A DNA stretch of 64,000 nucleotides, taken from positions 1,116,001 to 1,180,000 of the forward strand of contig NZ_CP147913.1 of assembly GCF_037414475.1 (NCBI RefSeq), in the 5' to 3' direction. This document shows positions 17,401-27,384 of the stretch, piece after piece. The notes under the pieces are model-generated. The model did no database searches. It saw only the letters and a list, made by a program, of their open reading frames with translations, and was not told the DNA's origin. A program made the translations under genes and the position numbers. The DNA comes from Myxococcus stipitatus (lineage in GTDB: Bacteria; Myxococcota; Myxococcia; Myxococcales; Myxococcaceae). The first letter of the stretch is position 1, and every line of letters starts with the position of its first letter.

Positions 17401-19116
17401 ATGGACTCGGGGGGTTGCACGGTGGCCTGGAGGAGCTTGTCGCGGGGCGTGCTGGCATGTGTCGTGGCGCTGACGCTGGCGTGTGGTGGAGGAAGCCCCC
17501 CCACGGAGGTCCCGCCGCCCGTCGACCCTCAAGTGGAGCCACCCGACTCGGGCACGAAGCAGCCGCAGGAGACGCCCGACTCGGGCACGCAGCAGCCGCA
17601 GGAGACACCCGACGCCGGGCCCCGCTGCGGCCCCACCGCGGGAGACACCCGCTGGCTCACCGAGGGCCAATCCCTCACCGCCACCGTGACGTGCTCCACC
17701 GGAAGCACTCCCACAGGCGCGCGCTTCACCGTGGACAACCCGCCGCCCGGCGCCACCTTCGACACGGCCACGGCCACGCTGCGTTGGACTCCCGCCAGGG
17801 ACCAGGCCGCGGTGTGGAACCTGGTCCTGCGTGAACAGGGCAGCGGCGAGACGGGCACCCTCAAGGTGGGCGTGGCGGAGAACGACGGCGCCCCAGGCAA
17901 CGTGCGCATCGTCGACCCGGTGGTCTACACCGAGGAGTACGGCCTCCCCGTCTTCCACATCACCTATCCCGTCCCTCCGGGCCTCACGGGCGGTGGCGAC
18001 AGGCCCGCGCAGCTCACCTACCGGGGACGCAAGTACTCCATCCAGGCCAAGTACCGGGGCGCCACCTCCGGCGCCTTCCCCAAGCGCAGCCTCACGCTGG
18101 AGTTCCCGGACGAGGACCTCTTCAACGAGCCCGTCTTCGGCGACGGCTTCCTGAAGCGCAAGCGCGTGGCGCTCATCTCCACGTTCAACGACAACTCATA
18201 CATCCGCACGCGGCTCGCCTTCGACCTGTGGAACCGCATGTCGCCCGACCACATCCGCATCCCCGTCTTCAGCGCCGTCGTCTACGCCAACAACCGCTTC
18301 CTCGGCCTCTTCACGGCGGCGGACCTGCCCCACAAGAGGGTCATGGCCCAGAGCGGGATGAACAAGGACTCGGACCTCTTCAAGGCGGTGGAGAAGGAGG
18401 CCAACTTCTCCCGCCTGCGCCGGGACGGACAGCCCAAGGAGTCCCTGCGCGAGGGCTTCGAGAAGAAGGTGGGCGAGCCGCCCATGGGGCAGCCTCACGC
18501 CTGGGACAACCTGGAGGCCTTCGTCGCCTTCGTCGCGGACTCCACCGACGCGACCTTCCGCGCGGAGTTCCCCAGGCGCGCCAACGTGCTCGACTACCAG
18601 GACTGGTGGATCTTCAACACGCTCATCCTGGGAACGGACTCCGGAGGCAAGAACGCCTACCACGCCTATGACCCGGGCACGAAAGGCCCCTGGCGCTTCA
18701 TCCCCTGGGATTTGGATGCGAGCCTGGGCCAGAACTTCGACACCACGCGCACCGGGCCCACCACGCGGCTGAACTTCGCCTCGCAGAACCGCATCTTCGA
18801 GCGGCTGCTGGAGGACCCCTCCTTCGCCAATCCCATGCGCGAGCGCTACCAGGCGCTGCTGCGAAACGAGCTGAAGCTGGAGAACGTGCTCGCGCTCATC
18901 GACCGCTACGAGAAGGAGACCTCGGCCGTGGCGAAGCGGGACTGGGCGCGGTGGCAATTGGAGTACCGCGCGTTCGGCGAGCCCGGGAGCATCGGCGAGG
19001 GCAACTTCCCCAACTGGTACAAACGCGCGGACTTCAACACCTACGAGCAGGAACTGGAGTACGTGCGCCAGTGGGTGCGCACCCGCTGGCCCGCGCTCCA
19101 GTCCCAGCTCCCCTGA
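17401..19116 (+). CDS. CotH-type kinase-fold lipoprotein
   Basis: A 571-residue lipoprotein; the signal ends in TLAC with Cys28. A short Pro/Asp/Gln-rich linker holds two near-identical copies of PDSGTKQPQET. An Ig-like domain (about 75-160, resembling putative-Ig repeats) follows. The CotH domain occupies about 175-560, shown by KYRGATSGAFPKRSLTLEF, DNSYIRTRLAFDLWNRM, LGLFTAADLPHK and the metal-site-like PWDLDASLG. CotH proteins are atypical kinases that phosphorylate spore-coat or surface proteins in Bacillus. In myxobacteria the target is unknown and could be extracellular or spore related. It converges on asnS with only 15 bases between stops. Confidence 0.85.
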   Translation: MDSGGCTVAWRSLSRGVLACVVALTLACGGGSPPTEVPPPVDPQVEPPDSGTKQPQETPDSGTQQPQETPDAGPRCGPTAGDTRWLTEGQSLTATVTCSTGSTPTGARFTVDNPPPGATFDTATATLRWTPARDQAAVWNLVLREQGSGETGTLKVGVAENDGAPGNVRIVDPVVYTEEYGLPVFHITYPVPPGLTGGGDRPAQLTYRGRKYSIQAKYRGATSGAFPKRSLTLEFPDEDLFNEPVFGDGFLKRKRVALISTFNDNSYIRTRLAFDLWNRMSPDHIRIPVFSAVVYANNRFLGLFTAADLPHKRVMAQSGMNKDSDLFKAVEKEANFSRLRRDGQPKESLREGFEKKVGEPPMGQPHAWDNLEAFVAFVADSTDATFRAEFPRRANVLDYQDWWIFNTLILGTDSGGKNAYHAYDPGTKGPWRFIPWDLDASLGQNFDTTRTGPTTRLNFASQNRIFERLLEDPSFANPMRERYQALLRNELKLENVLALIDRYEKETSAVAKRDWARWQLEYRAFGEPGSIGEGNFPNWYKRADFNTYEQELEYVRQWVRTRWPALQSQLP

Positions 19117-19131
19117 TGCAACGAGCGCGGC

Positions 19132-20532
<1,401 letters not shown>

Positions 20533-20791
20533 TGACGCTCTCCCTTGAGCGGATTCAGGGCGCGAGTTAGCCGGGCGGCGGCCCCGAGGACAAGTCCGGT
20601 GTGCCCCCCAGGCCCCCGAAACCCCCGTTTTCAGGCCCCGCCGCATGCCTGGAACCCGGCCAACCGTGTCAGACCCTCTAGGTACTCTTCTCCCATGGTC
20701 GCCCGAGAAGGGGACCAGGAATCCCACGAAACCCTCACGCCATTCGCGGGCCCACCGGGCCCGGCTGGCCGTGCCCTACCTGGAGAGTCAC

Positions 20792-21820
20792 ATGGCTTCG
20801 CGCAAGTCCGCTTCCCGCAAGTCCACCCCCCGCAACCGTTCCTCGGAGTCCACCAAGGCCGCCTTCGAGGACCTGGCGCGCAAGGCGCGCAACAAGCCCG
20901 TGGTCCCGGCCAAGGAGCAGGAGGCGCGCGACAGCCACGCCAAGAACGTGCTCGCGGACGTCTCCACCCTGTCCGCCGAGTCCGCCGTGAAGAAGGTCAC
21001 GGAAGCGGGCCTCACCATCAACAAGACGCTGGCCGGCATCAACGAGCAGGTCATCGCGCTGGTGGAGGAGATGAAGCAGTTGGACGAGGCCATCCACCTC
21101 AAGACGGAGGAGCTGTCGGAGCTGCATGGCCGGGACGTGGCGGCCAGCGCCGTGGACGTGCTCGTCGCGGAGTACGACAAGCGCAAGGCGGAGCTCCAGG
21201 AGGAGATGACGGGATTGCAGAAGGACATCGTCGACACGCGCGCCAAGGCGGCGGCGGACCTGGCCGCGGAGAAGGAGTCCGCGCAGGTGGCGCGGCAGCG
21301 GGCCGAGGAGCAGTACGCGTATGACGTGCAGATTCAACGCAAGAAGGAGCAGGACGCGTTCGCCGAGGGGCTGCGCGTGCAGGCCGCCACCGAGCGGGAC
21401 CGCAAGGAGAAGCTGGAGAAGGAGTGGGCCACGCGAGAGGAGGCCCTGAAGCTGCGGGAGAAGGAGCTGGAGGACCTGCGCAAGCAGGTGGCCGACTTCC
21501 CCGCCACGCTGAAGAAGGAGGCCGACACGGCCGCCGCCATCGTGGGCAACCGCGTGAAGTCGGACTGGGAGCTGAAGCTCACCCTCGCCACGAAGGACGC
21601 GGAGACGGCGCAGCGCGTGGCCAGCATGGAGATTGGCTCGCTCAAGGACACGAACACCAAGCAGGCCCAGGCCATCCAGACGCTCCAGACGGAGCTCGCC
21701 GAGGCCAAGCGTCAGGTGCAGGCCATCGCGGAGAAGGCCCTCGAGTCCGCCTCGGGTGCTCGGGCGCTCGCGGAGGTCCAGGGCGTCATCGCCAGCCGCG
21801 AGTTCAGCAAGGCGAAGTAA
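20792..21820 (+). CDS. Long coiled-coil protein with basic N-terminus
   Basis: A 342-residue protein with a Ser/Arg/Lys-rich start (MASRKSASRKSTPRNRSS). From about residue 110 to 320 it is an almost unbroken heptad-rich coiled coil dominated by Glu, Lys, Ala, Leu and Gln. There is no signal peptide, membrane segment or enzymatic motif. The basic tip could contact nucleic acid and the rod could dimerise. The ATG at 20792 has GGAG six bases upstream. It diverges from asnS by about 260 bases and ends in a strong stem-loop shared with the RCC1 gene. Function unknown. Confidence 0.8.
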   Translation: MASRKSASRKSTPRNRSSESTKAAFEDLARKARNKPVVPAKEQEARDSHAKNVLADVSTLSAESAVKKVTEAGLTINKTLAGINEQVIALVEEMKQLDEAIHLKTEELSELHGRDVAASAVDVLVAEYDKRKAELQEEMTGLQKDIVDTRAKAAADLAAEKESAQVARQRAEEQYAYDVQIQRKKEQDAFAEGLRVQAATERDRKEKLEKEWATREEALKLREKELEDLRKQVADFPATLKKEADTAAAIVGNRVKSDWELKLTLATKDAETAQRVASMEIGSLKDTNTKQAQAIQTLQTELAEAKRQVQAIAEKALESASGARALAEVQGVIASREFSKAK

Positions 21821-21834
21821 TCCGCCCCACCCCA

Positions 21835-21870
21835 CTGCCGGGACACGGCCCGCGCGCCGTGTCCCGGCAG
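21835..21870. terminator. Perfect 15-bp stem-loop between convergent genes
   Basis: CTGCCGGGACACGGC at 21835 pairs perfectly with its complement ending at 21870 around a six-base loop. It lies between the stops of the coiled-coil gene and the RCC1 gene, so it can terminate both directions. There is no U-tract. Confidence 0.65.
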
Positions 21871-21878
21871 GGCTCGCG

Positions 21879-24800
21879 CTACCAGACCTGCACGGGGCTC
21901 ACGCGGAGGTTGGACATGCCCGTGCCGAGCTGGCCCATGTCTCCGTGGCCCCAGGCCCAGACGCTCCGGTCAGAGAGCAGCGCCAAGGAGTGCTCCCCTC
22001 CGCCCGCCACCGCCACGGCGCCGGTGAGCCCTGGCACTTGCAGCGGCAGAAGCTGCCAGTTCGACTTCACGCCGTTGCCCACCTGGCCGTACTGGTTGCG
22101 GCCCCAGCCCCAGACCCTGCCTCCCGACGTCACCGCGAGGCTGTGGTGGTCTCCCGCGTCCACGGCCCCCACGCCCGTCAGCGTGGCCACCTGCACGGGC
22201 GCGAGCTTCCGGACCTGGGTGCCATCTCCCAGCTCGCCGTAGGTGTTGGAGCCCCAGGACCAGAGTGTCCCGTCTCCCTTCAACGCCAGGGCATGGTTGC
22301 GACCGGCCGCCACGGCCGTGACGCCCGTGAGGCCCTGCGTCTGCGCCGGCGCCACCTTCCGCACGGAGGTGCCGTCGCCGAGCTGGCCCAGGGTGTTGCC
22401 CCCCCAGGCCCACACCGTGCCGTCATGCTTGAGCGCGAGGGAGAAGCCATCTCCCGCCGCGATGGCGGCCACCCCCGTCAGTCCTTGGACTCGAACGGGC
22501 AACACGCGCGACACCGTCGACCCGTCGCCCAGTTGGCCCTGCGTGTTCGAGCCCCACGCCTGCACCGAGCCGTCTCCCAGGAGCGCCAGCGAATGACGGG
22601 CGCCCACGGCGATGGACAGCACACCCGCCAGCGAGCCCACCACCGCGGGCGCGCGGCGAGGCGCGGTACTTCCATCCCCCAATTCGCCCTCCAGGTTCGC
22701 GCCCCAGGAGAGGACCCGCCCGTCGGTCTTCAACGCCAGGGCATGCGTCGCGCCCCCCGCGATGGCCCGGCACTCCGCCAGGCCGATGACGGGCACGGGC
22801 TCGGCCCGGGGAAACAGCGTCCCGTCACCCAGCTGCCCGGAGCTGTTCGCCCCCGTGGCCTGGACGCTGCCATCCAACGCCACGCCCATGGAGTACTGCG
22901 TCGCCGCGGCCAGCCCGCGCGACGCGGCGAGCCCCGAGCGCGCGGGCACCGCCTGCCAGTCCAAGGCGCCATCCCCCACCTGGCCCTCGGCGTTGCTCCC
23001 CCAGCCCCAGAGCGTCAGGTCGTCCTTCACGACCAGGGCGTGCACCGCGCCCATGGCCACCGTCCGGACATCCACCAGCGTGGGCACCTGCGCGGGCCGC
23101 GTGCGTGGCGCCGAGAGTCCGCCCCCGAGCTGGCCGTGCTCATTGAGTCCCCAGGCCCACACCGTCCCGTCCGCCTTGAGCGCCAGGGTCTGCTCTCCGC
23201 CGACCGAGAGGGAGACCACTCCGGTGAGGCCATCCACCCTGGCGGGTGTCATGCGGTGGGCGAGCGTGCCATCTCCCAATTGGCCCTCGGCATTGCGCCC
23301 CCAGGCCCAGATGGTGCCATCGGCCCGCAACACCGCGGAGTGGCAGCGCCCCGCGCGCACCGCCACCACGTCCGTCAGACCCTGCACCTGCTCGGGCACT
23401 CGCAGCACGCGGCCCACGTTCTGCGGGTCCGCACACGTGTCCTGGCGGCCCCAGACCCAGACCGTGCCATCCGCCTTCAAGGCCAGCGAGTGCTCCACGC
23501 CCGCGGCCAGGGAAACCACTCCCTCCAGGTTCGGCACCCGGAAGGGCTCATTCCGAGTGGGGGTGATGGACCCGTCTCCCAGTTGCCCCACGCTGTTGTC
23601 CCCCCACGCCCAGACCGAACCCTCCACGCTCAAGGCCAGGGAATGAAACGCCCCCGCGGCCACGGTCATCGCCACCAGCGTGCCGCTCACCTTGACGGGC
23701 TGGCTGCGATTGAGCGCCGTCCCATCCCCGATGGCGCCCCAGGAATTGGCGCCCCATCCCCACACCGTGCCGTCCTCCTTGAGCGCCAGCGAGTGGTACG
23801 TCCCCGCGGAGACCGCCGCCACCCGCGACAGGGTGAGCACCTGCACGGGCACGGCGCGTCCCGTGGCCGTTCCGTCACCGAGTTGCGACTGCGTATTCAG
23901 CCCCCATCCCCACGCCGAGCCATCCGCCTTGATGGCCAGCGTATGCCCGCCTCCCGCGGAGACGTCCGCGCGCTCCACCAGCACCCGCGCCGACGTGGGC
24001 ACGAGCTTCATGAAGTAGGTCCCATCCCCCACCTGCCCTTCGCTGTTCGAGCCCCAGGCCCACACCTCGCCGTTGCCCTTCACCGCCACCGAGTGCTGTC
24101 CTCCTCCCGCGGCCACGCCCTTCACCTGCGTGAGCCCAGGCACCTGGAACGGAGACAACCGTTGCGTCTGGGTTCCATCCCCCAACTGCGCCCGGACGTT
24201 GCTGCCCCAGGCCCACACGGAGCCGTCCACCTTCAACGCCACCGAGTGCTGACCTCCCCCCGTCACCGCGACGACCTCGGTCAGCCCAGGTATCTGCGCG
24301 GGCGTGGGGCTCGACACGAGGGTGCCCAGACCCAGCTGGCCCGCATCGTTCTTCCCCCAGCTCCACACCGTCCCATCCATCTTGAGGACGAGCGAGTGGG
24401 AGCCTCCGCCCGACAGCGCCACCACCCCGGTCATCCCAGGCAACGAGCCCGGGAGCGAGCGGCCCACGAGGTCGCCCGTGCCGAGCTGTCCATCCACGTT
24501 GCCGCCCCACGTCCACAGCCGCCCATCGGCCGTCAGCGCGAGCGAGTGCACGTTGCCCGCGGCAATCTCCTTCACCCCCGTCAGCCCCTGCACCTGTACG
24601 GGGGTCAGCCGCCGCGTCGCCGTTCCATCCCCCAGCTGCCCCGCCGCGTTGAGCCCCCAGGCCCACACCGTCCCGTCCGCCTTCAGCACCATCGAGTGGG
24701 AGAAGCCCGCGGCGATGGACACCACGTTGGTCAGCCCTGGCACCGGCGCGGGCACCGCGCGCGACACCGTGGTTCCATCCCCCAGCTGTCCATTCGTGTT

Positions 24801-25169
24801 GGCGCCCCATGCCCACACCGTCCCGTCCGACTTGAGCGCCAGCGAGTGCAGCTCTCCCGCGCCAATGGCGGTGATGCTGAACAAGCGCCAGACCCGCGCC
24901 GGCATCGGGTTCTGCCGCATCGAGCCGGTGCCGAGCTGGCCATAGTTGTTGCCACCCCAGCTCCACACCGTCCCGTCCGCTTTCAACACCAGGGTGTGGT
25001 GACGCCCGGCCAGCACCGTCCCTTGCCGTGAAGCCCCCTCGGCGGCACGGACTGAGCCCAGCGTTTCGGGCGCGGCGAAGTCCTCCGGCCCCGCGCAAGC
25101 CACGAGACACAGCACACACAACCACCAGCGCCAGACAGCCACGGCGGACTGACTTCGCACACGGTTCAT
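21879..25169 (-). CDS. RCC1-repeat lipoprotein with 21 propeller blades
   Basis: A 1096-residue secreted lipoprotein. The signal ends CLVAC (Cys26). After about 25 residues of linker, the protein is built wholly of RCC1 (regulator of chromosome condensation) repeats of ~50 residues with the core HSLALKADGTVWAWG...GQLGDGT. I count 21 units, the number needed for exactly three seven-bladed propellers. Degenerate blades are number 11 (lost GQLGDG, with RQDTCADPQN instead) and 15 (VQATGANSS). RCC1 propellers serve protein-protein binding; a surface adhesin or scaffold is likely. The ATG at 25169 follows a GAGGGGGGAAC site. The open frame continues upstream to 26597 but there only mirrors the Kelch gene. 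It is back to back with the Kelch gene. Confidence 0.93.
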   Translation of the reverse strand: MNRVRSQSAVAVWRWWLCVLCLVACAGPEDFAAPETLGSVRAAEGASRQGTVLAGRHHTLVLKADGTVWSWGGNNYGQLGTGSMRQNPMPARVWRLFSITAIGAGELHSLALKSDGTVWAWGANTNGQLGDGTTVSRAVPAPVPGLTNVVSIAAGFSHSMVLKADGTVWAWGLNAAGQLGDGTATRRLTPVQVQGLTGVKEIAAGNVHSLALTADGRLWTWGGNVDGQLGTGDLVGRSLPGSLPGMTGVVALSGGGSHSLVLKMDGTVWSWGKNDAGQLGLGTLVSSPTPAQIPGLTEVVAVTGGGQHSVALKVDGSVWAWGSNVRAQLGDGTQTQRLSPFQVPGLTQVKGVAAGGGQHSVAVKGNGEVWAWGSNSEGQVGDGTYFMKLVPTSARVLVERADVSAGGGHTLAIKADGSAWGWGLNTQSQLGDGTATGRAVPVQVLTLSRVAAVSAGTYHSLALKEDGTVWGWGANSWGAIGDGTALNRSQPVKVSGTLVAMTVAAGAFHSLALSVEGSVWAWGDNSVGQLGDGSITPTRNEPFRVPNLEGVVSLAAGVEHSLALKADGTVWVWGRQDTCADPQNVGRVLRVPEQVQGLTDVVAVRAGRCHSAVLRADGTIWAWGRNAEGQLGDGTLAHRMTPARVDGLTGVVSLSVGGEQTLALKADGTVWAWGLNEHGQLGGGLSAPRTRPAQVPTLVDVRTVAMGAVHALVVKDDLTLWGWGSNAEGQVGDGALDWQAVPARSGLAASRGLAAATQYSMGVALDGSVQATGANSSGQLGDGTLFPRAEPVPVIGLAECRAIAGGATHALALKTDGRVLSWGANLEGELGDGSTAPRRAPAVVGSLAGVLSIAVGARHSLALLGDGSVQAWGSNTQGQLGDGSTVSRVLPVRVQGLTGVAAIAAGDGFSLALKHDGTVWAWGGNTLGQLGDGTSVRKVAPAQTQGLTGVTAVAAGRNHALALKGDGTLWSWGSNTYGELGDGTQVRKLAPVQVATLTGVGAVDAGDHHSLAVTSGGRVWGWGRNQYGQVGNGVKSNWQLLPLQVPGLTGAVAVAGGGEHSLALLSDRSVWAWGHGDMGQLGTGMSNLRVSPVQVW

Positions 25170-25380
25170 GTTCCCCCCTCGGTTCAGCTCGAGGCGGACA
25201 GAGAAACACCAGACACACGCGCCAGACAAGCCGCGCCCCGGCGTGTCTGGCTTCAATCCCTCGCACGGCCCTGTCAGCCCTCGGTGACACGACGCACCCG
25301 CACCCACGGAAGCCAGGTCAGCGCCGACCTCATGTCCGGTGTGAGGCACGACGCGGCGCAACGACATACGATGGAGGCGC

Positions 25381-26490
25381 ATGGCATCCAGCCCGTCCTC
25401 CACCGCGCGCAGGCGCGTCCCCTTCTCCGGGCTCTGGCTCGAGGGTTTCCGCGTGGCGCCTGTCGCGCAGGGTGCGCTGCTCACCGGGGGCAGGGCCTCG
25501 CATCCGGACGGGAGAGGCGTCAGGTCCCGGTCCTCGACGACCGCCGCGCTCTGGGACACCGCCCGAGAGGAGTGGTTGGAGGTCCCGCCCCTGCCCGAGC
25601 CCCGTGACGACCACGCGGCGGTGACGCTCCCCGACGGGCGGGTGTTGCTCATCGGCGGAAGGGACGACCAGACGATGGAGCTGGCCTCCACCCGGTTCTG
25701 GGAGCCCGGCCCCCGGCGCTTCGTTCCGGGGCCACCGCTGCTCACGGCGCGCTCGAGGCCCACCGCCGTGGTGCTGCGCGACGGCGCGGTGCTGGTGCTG
25801 GGGTCGGACCATGACCACGACATCGAACGAGGCACTCGCGCGGAGCTGCTGCGCCCCGGCTCCGAGGCCTGGGAGCCCGCGGGCCAGACGGTGCGCCTGT
25901 TCCACGTCGGCCCCGTGTGTGTGAGCGGCGAGCACGTCATCATCGCGGGCGGGCGCGACAACGGCATGGGGTTCGCCGTCATCGACGGGCAACACCTGGC
26001 GCCGCCGCTCGACCGGAACACCGAGGTCTGGGAGCCCGAGGGCCGAACGTGGAGCACCACGCCCCATCCGCTCAACGAGTCGCGGGACGAAGCCTCCGGC
26101 GTCACGCTCCGCGATGGCCGCGTCCTCGTGGTGGGAGGCTGGCTGGGCGGAGAGACGCTCGCGAGCGCCGAGGTCTTCGACCCACGGACGCGGCGGTGGA
26201 GCGCGACGGGGAGCCTGGACATCGCCCGCTCTGGCTTCGCGCTCATCGCGCTGCCGGATGGACGCGCCGCGGTGCTGGGCGGGATTCGCTCCAACCCCTC
26301 CGAAGAGACCAGCGCCGTGGAGCTGTGGGACCCGGCCACGGGCACCTGGGCTCCTGGCATGCCGCTGGCGGTGGCTCGCGCGGGGCACCAGCTGGTCGAC
26401 CTGGGCCACGGCGCGTTCCTGGTGGTGGGCACCTCGCGAGTGACGCAGGACGGCTCGCTGGAGACGACCTCCGAGGTCTGGCTGCCCTGA
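25381..26490 (+). CDS. Kelch-repeat beta-propeller protein
   Basis: A 369-residue protein of six or seven Kelch-type repeats. Repeated signatures include LPDGRVLLIGGRDD, LRDGRVLVVGGWLGG and LPDGRAAVLGG, each followed by a W-x-P type strand (TEVWEPEGRTWS, AEVFDPRTRRWS, VELWDPATGTWA). There is no clear signal peptide, so location is uncertain; the first 15 residues are basic and Ser-rich. The ATG has GGAGG four to eight bases upstream. It lies 42 bases before the methyltransferase gene on the same strand and back to back with the RCC1 lipoprotein gene. Kelch propellers bind proteins or sugars; no ligand is deducible. Confidence 0.88.
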   Translation: MASSPSSTARRRVPFSGLWLEGFRVAPVAQGALLTGGRASHPDGRGVRSRSSTTAALWDTAREEWLEVPPLPEPRDDHAAVTLPDGRVLLIGGRDDQTMELASTRFWEPGPRRFVPGPPLLTARSRPTAVVLRDGAVLVLGSDHDHDIERGTRAELLRPGSEAWEPAGQTVRLFHVGPVCVSGEHVIIAGGRDNGMGFAVIDGQHLAPPLDRNTEVWEPEGRTWSTTPHPLNESRDEASGVTLRDGRVLVVGGWLGGETLASAEVFDPRTRRWSATGSLDIARSGFALIALPDGRAAVLGGIRSNPSEETSAVELWDPATGTWAPGMPLAVARAGHQLVDLGHGAFLVVGTSRVTQDGSLETTSEVWLP

Positions 26491-26532
26491 ACTTCCCCCG
26501 ACGTACGTCTTCCCCCCGACGGAGAAAACCGG

Positions 26533-27342
26533 ATGGACAACCCGGAGCTGGCTCGCATTCCAGGCGTCAACCCCCACGTTCCCGATGCGGCCCGCATCTA
26601 CGACTATGCCCTGGGCGGCACGCACCACTTCGAGGTGGACCGCCAGGCCGCTGAGTTCATGTTCTCGCTGGTGCCTTCCACCCGGAAGTGGGTGCGCATG
26701 TTGCGAGGCTGTCTGCGCACCGCGGCCCAGCGCCTGTCCGCCGGCGGCTATCACCACTGGGTGGACTTCGCGTCGGGCCTGCCCACGAGCGACCACGTCC
26801 ACTCGGTGCTCCCCCACGCCAAGGTGCTCTACAGCGACATCAACCCGCTCACCATCACCACCGGCAAGCACCTGCTGGGCGACAATCCCCACACGCGCTA
26901 CCTGGAATGCGACATCCGCAACGCGGGCGAGTTCCTGCACCGGCCCGACGTCCGCGAGTTCCTGGATGGAGAGCGGCGCGTGGCCTTCGGCGCCAACGCC
27001 ATCACCGTGTTCCTCTCCGCCGAGGAGAACCGCAAGTTCTTCATGGACCTGTACGAGTGGGCCGCGCCCGGCTCCAAGCTCTTCGCCACCTTCGAGACCA
27101 AGGCCCCGGGGCTGAGCACGCCCAAGTGGGAGCAGTTCGTGGGCATGTTCCAGCGGATGGGTGAGTCCTTCCACCTCTACTCGCTGCGCGAGTACCTGGA
27201 CATGTGCGGCCCCTGGACGCCCGGGCCCGGGGGCGTGACGACGGTGCGCGAGTTCCTGGGCCTCCCCCTGGGCCACGTCACCGAGGAGGACCGAGAGGGC
27301 GTCGGCATCGAGTTCTACTCCGTCATCCTCGAGAAGCGCTGA
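26533..27342 (+). CDS. SAM-dependent methyltransferase (PF04672-type)
   Basis: A 269-residue protein of the Methyltransf_19/DUF574 family, common in actinomycetes and myxobacteria. Family hallmarks are the N-terminal PHVPDAARIYDYALGGTHH, the SAM-site WVDFASGLPTSDHVH and VLYSDINPLTITTGK, and a C-terminal YSVILEKR strand. SAM binding is expected, while the acceptor substrate is unknown. It follows the Kelch gene on the same strand by 42 bases and could be co-transcribed. Its stop meets a perfect 11-bp hairpin shared with the convergent TPR gene. Confidence 0.88.
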   Translation: MDNPELARIPGVNPHVPDAARIYDYALGGTHHFEVDRQAAEFMFSLVPSTRKWVRMLRGCLRTAAQRLSAGGYHHWVDFASGLPTSDHVHSVLPHAKVLYSDINPLTITTGKHLLGDNPHTRYLECDIRNAGEFLHRPDVREFLDGERRVAFGANAITVFLSAEENRKFFMDLYEWAAPGSKLFATFETKAPGLSTPKWEQFVGMFQRMGESFHLYSLREYLDMCGPWTPGPGGVTTVREFLGLPLGHVTEEDREGVGIEFYSVILEKR

Positions 27343-27350
27343 GCCCGCGC

Positions 27351-27384
27351 GTCTTCCGGCCTCCTACTTGGGCGGCCGGAAGAC
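27351..27384. terminator. Perfect 11-bp stem-loop overlapping the TPR gene's stop
   Basis: GTCTTCCGGCC at 27351 pairs with GGCCGGAAGAC ending at 27384 around a 12-base loop. Part of the hairpin is the end of the minus-strand TPR coding sequence. It is placed for termination on both strands of a convergent pair. Confidence 0.55.

Noticed and set aside
21633-25031. 1132-codon plus-strand open frame
   Set aside because: Antisense shadow of the RCC1 repeats; it looks repetitive only because the real gene is repetitive.
25170-26597. 476-codon N-terminal extension of the RCC1 gene
   Set aside because: It mirrors the Kelch gene on the other strand; the lipoprotein signal and ribosome binding site at 25169 mark the true start.
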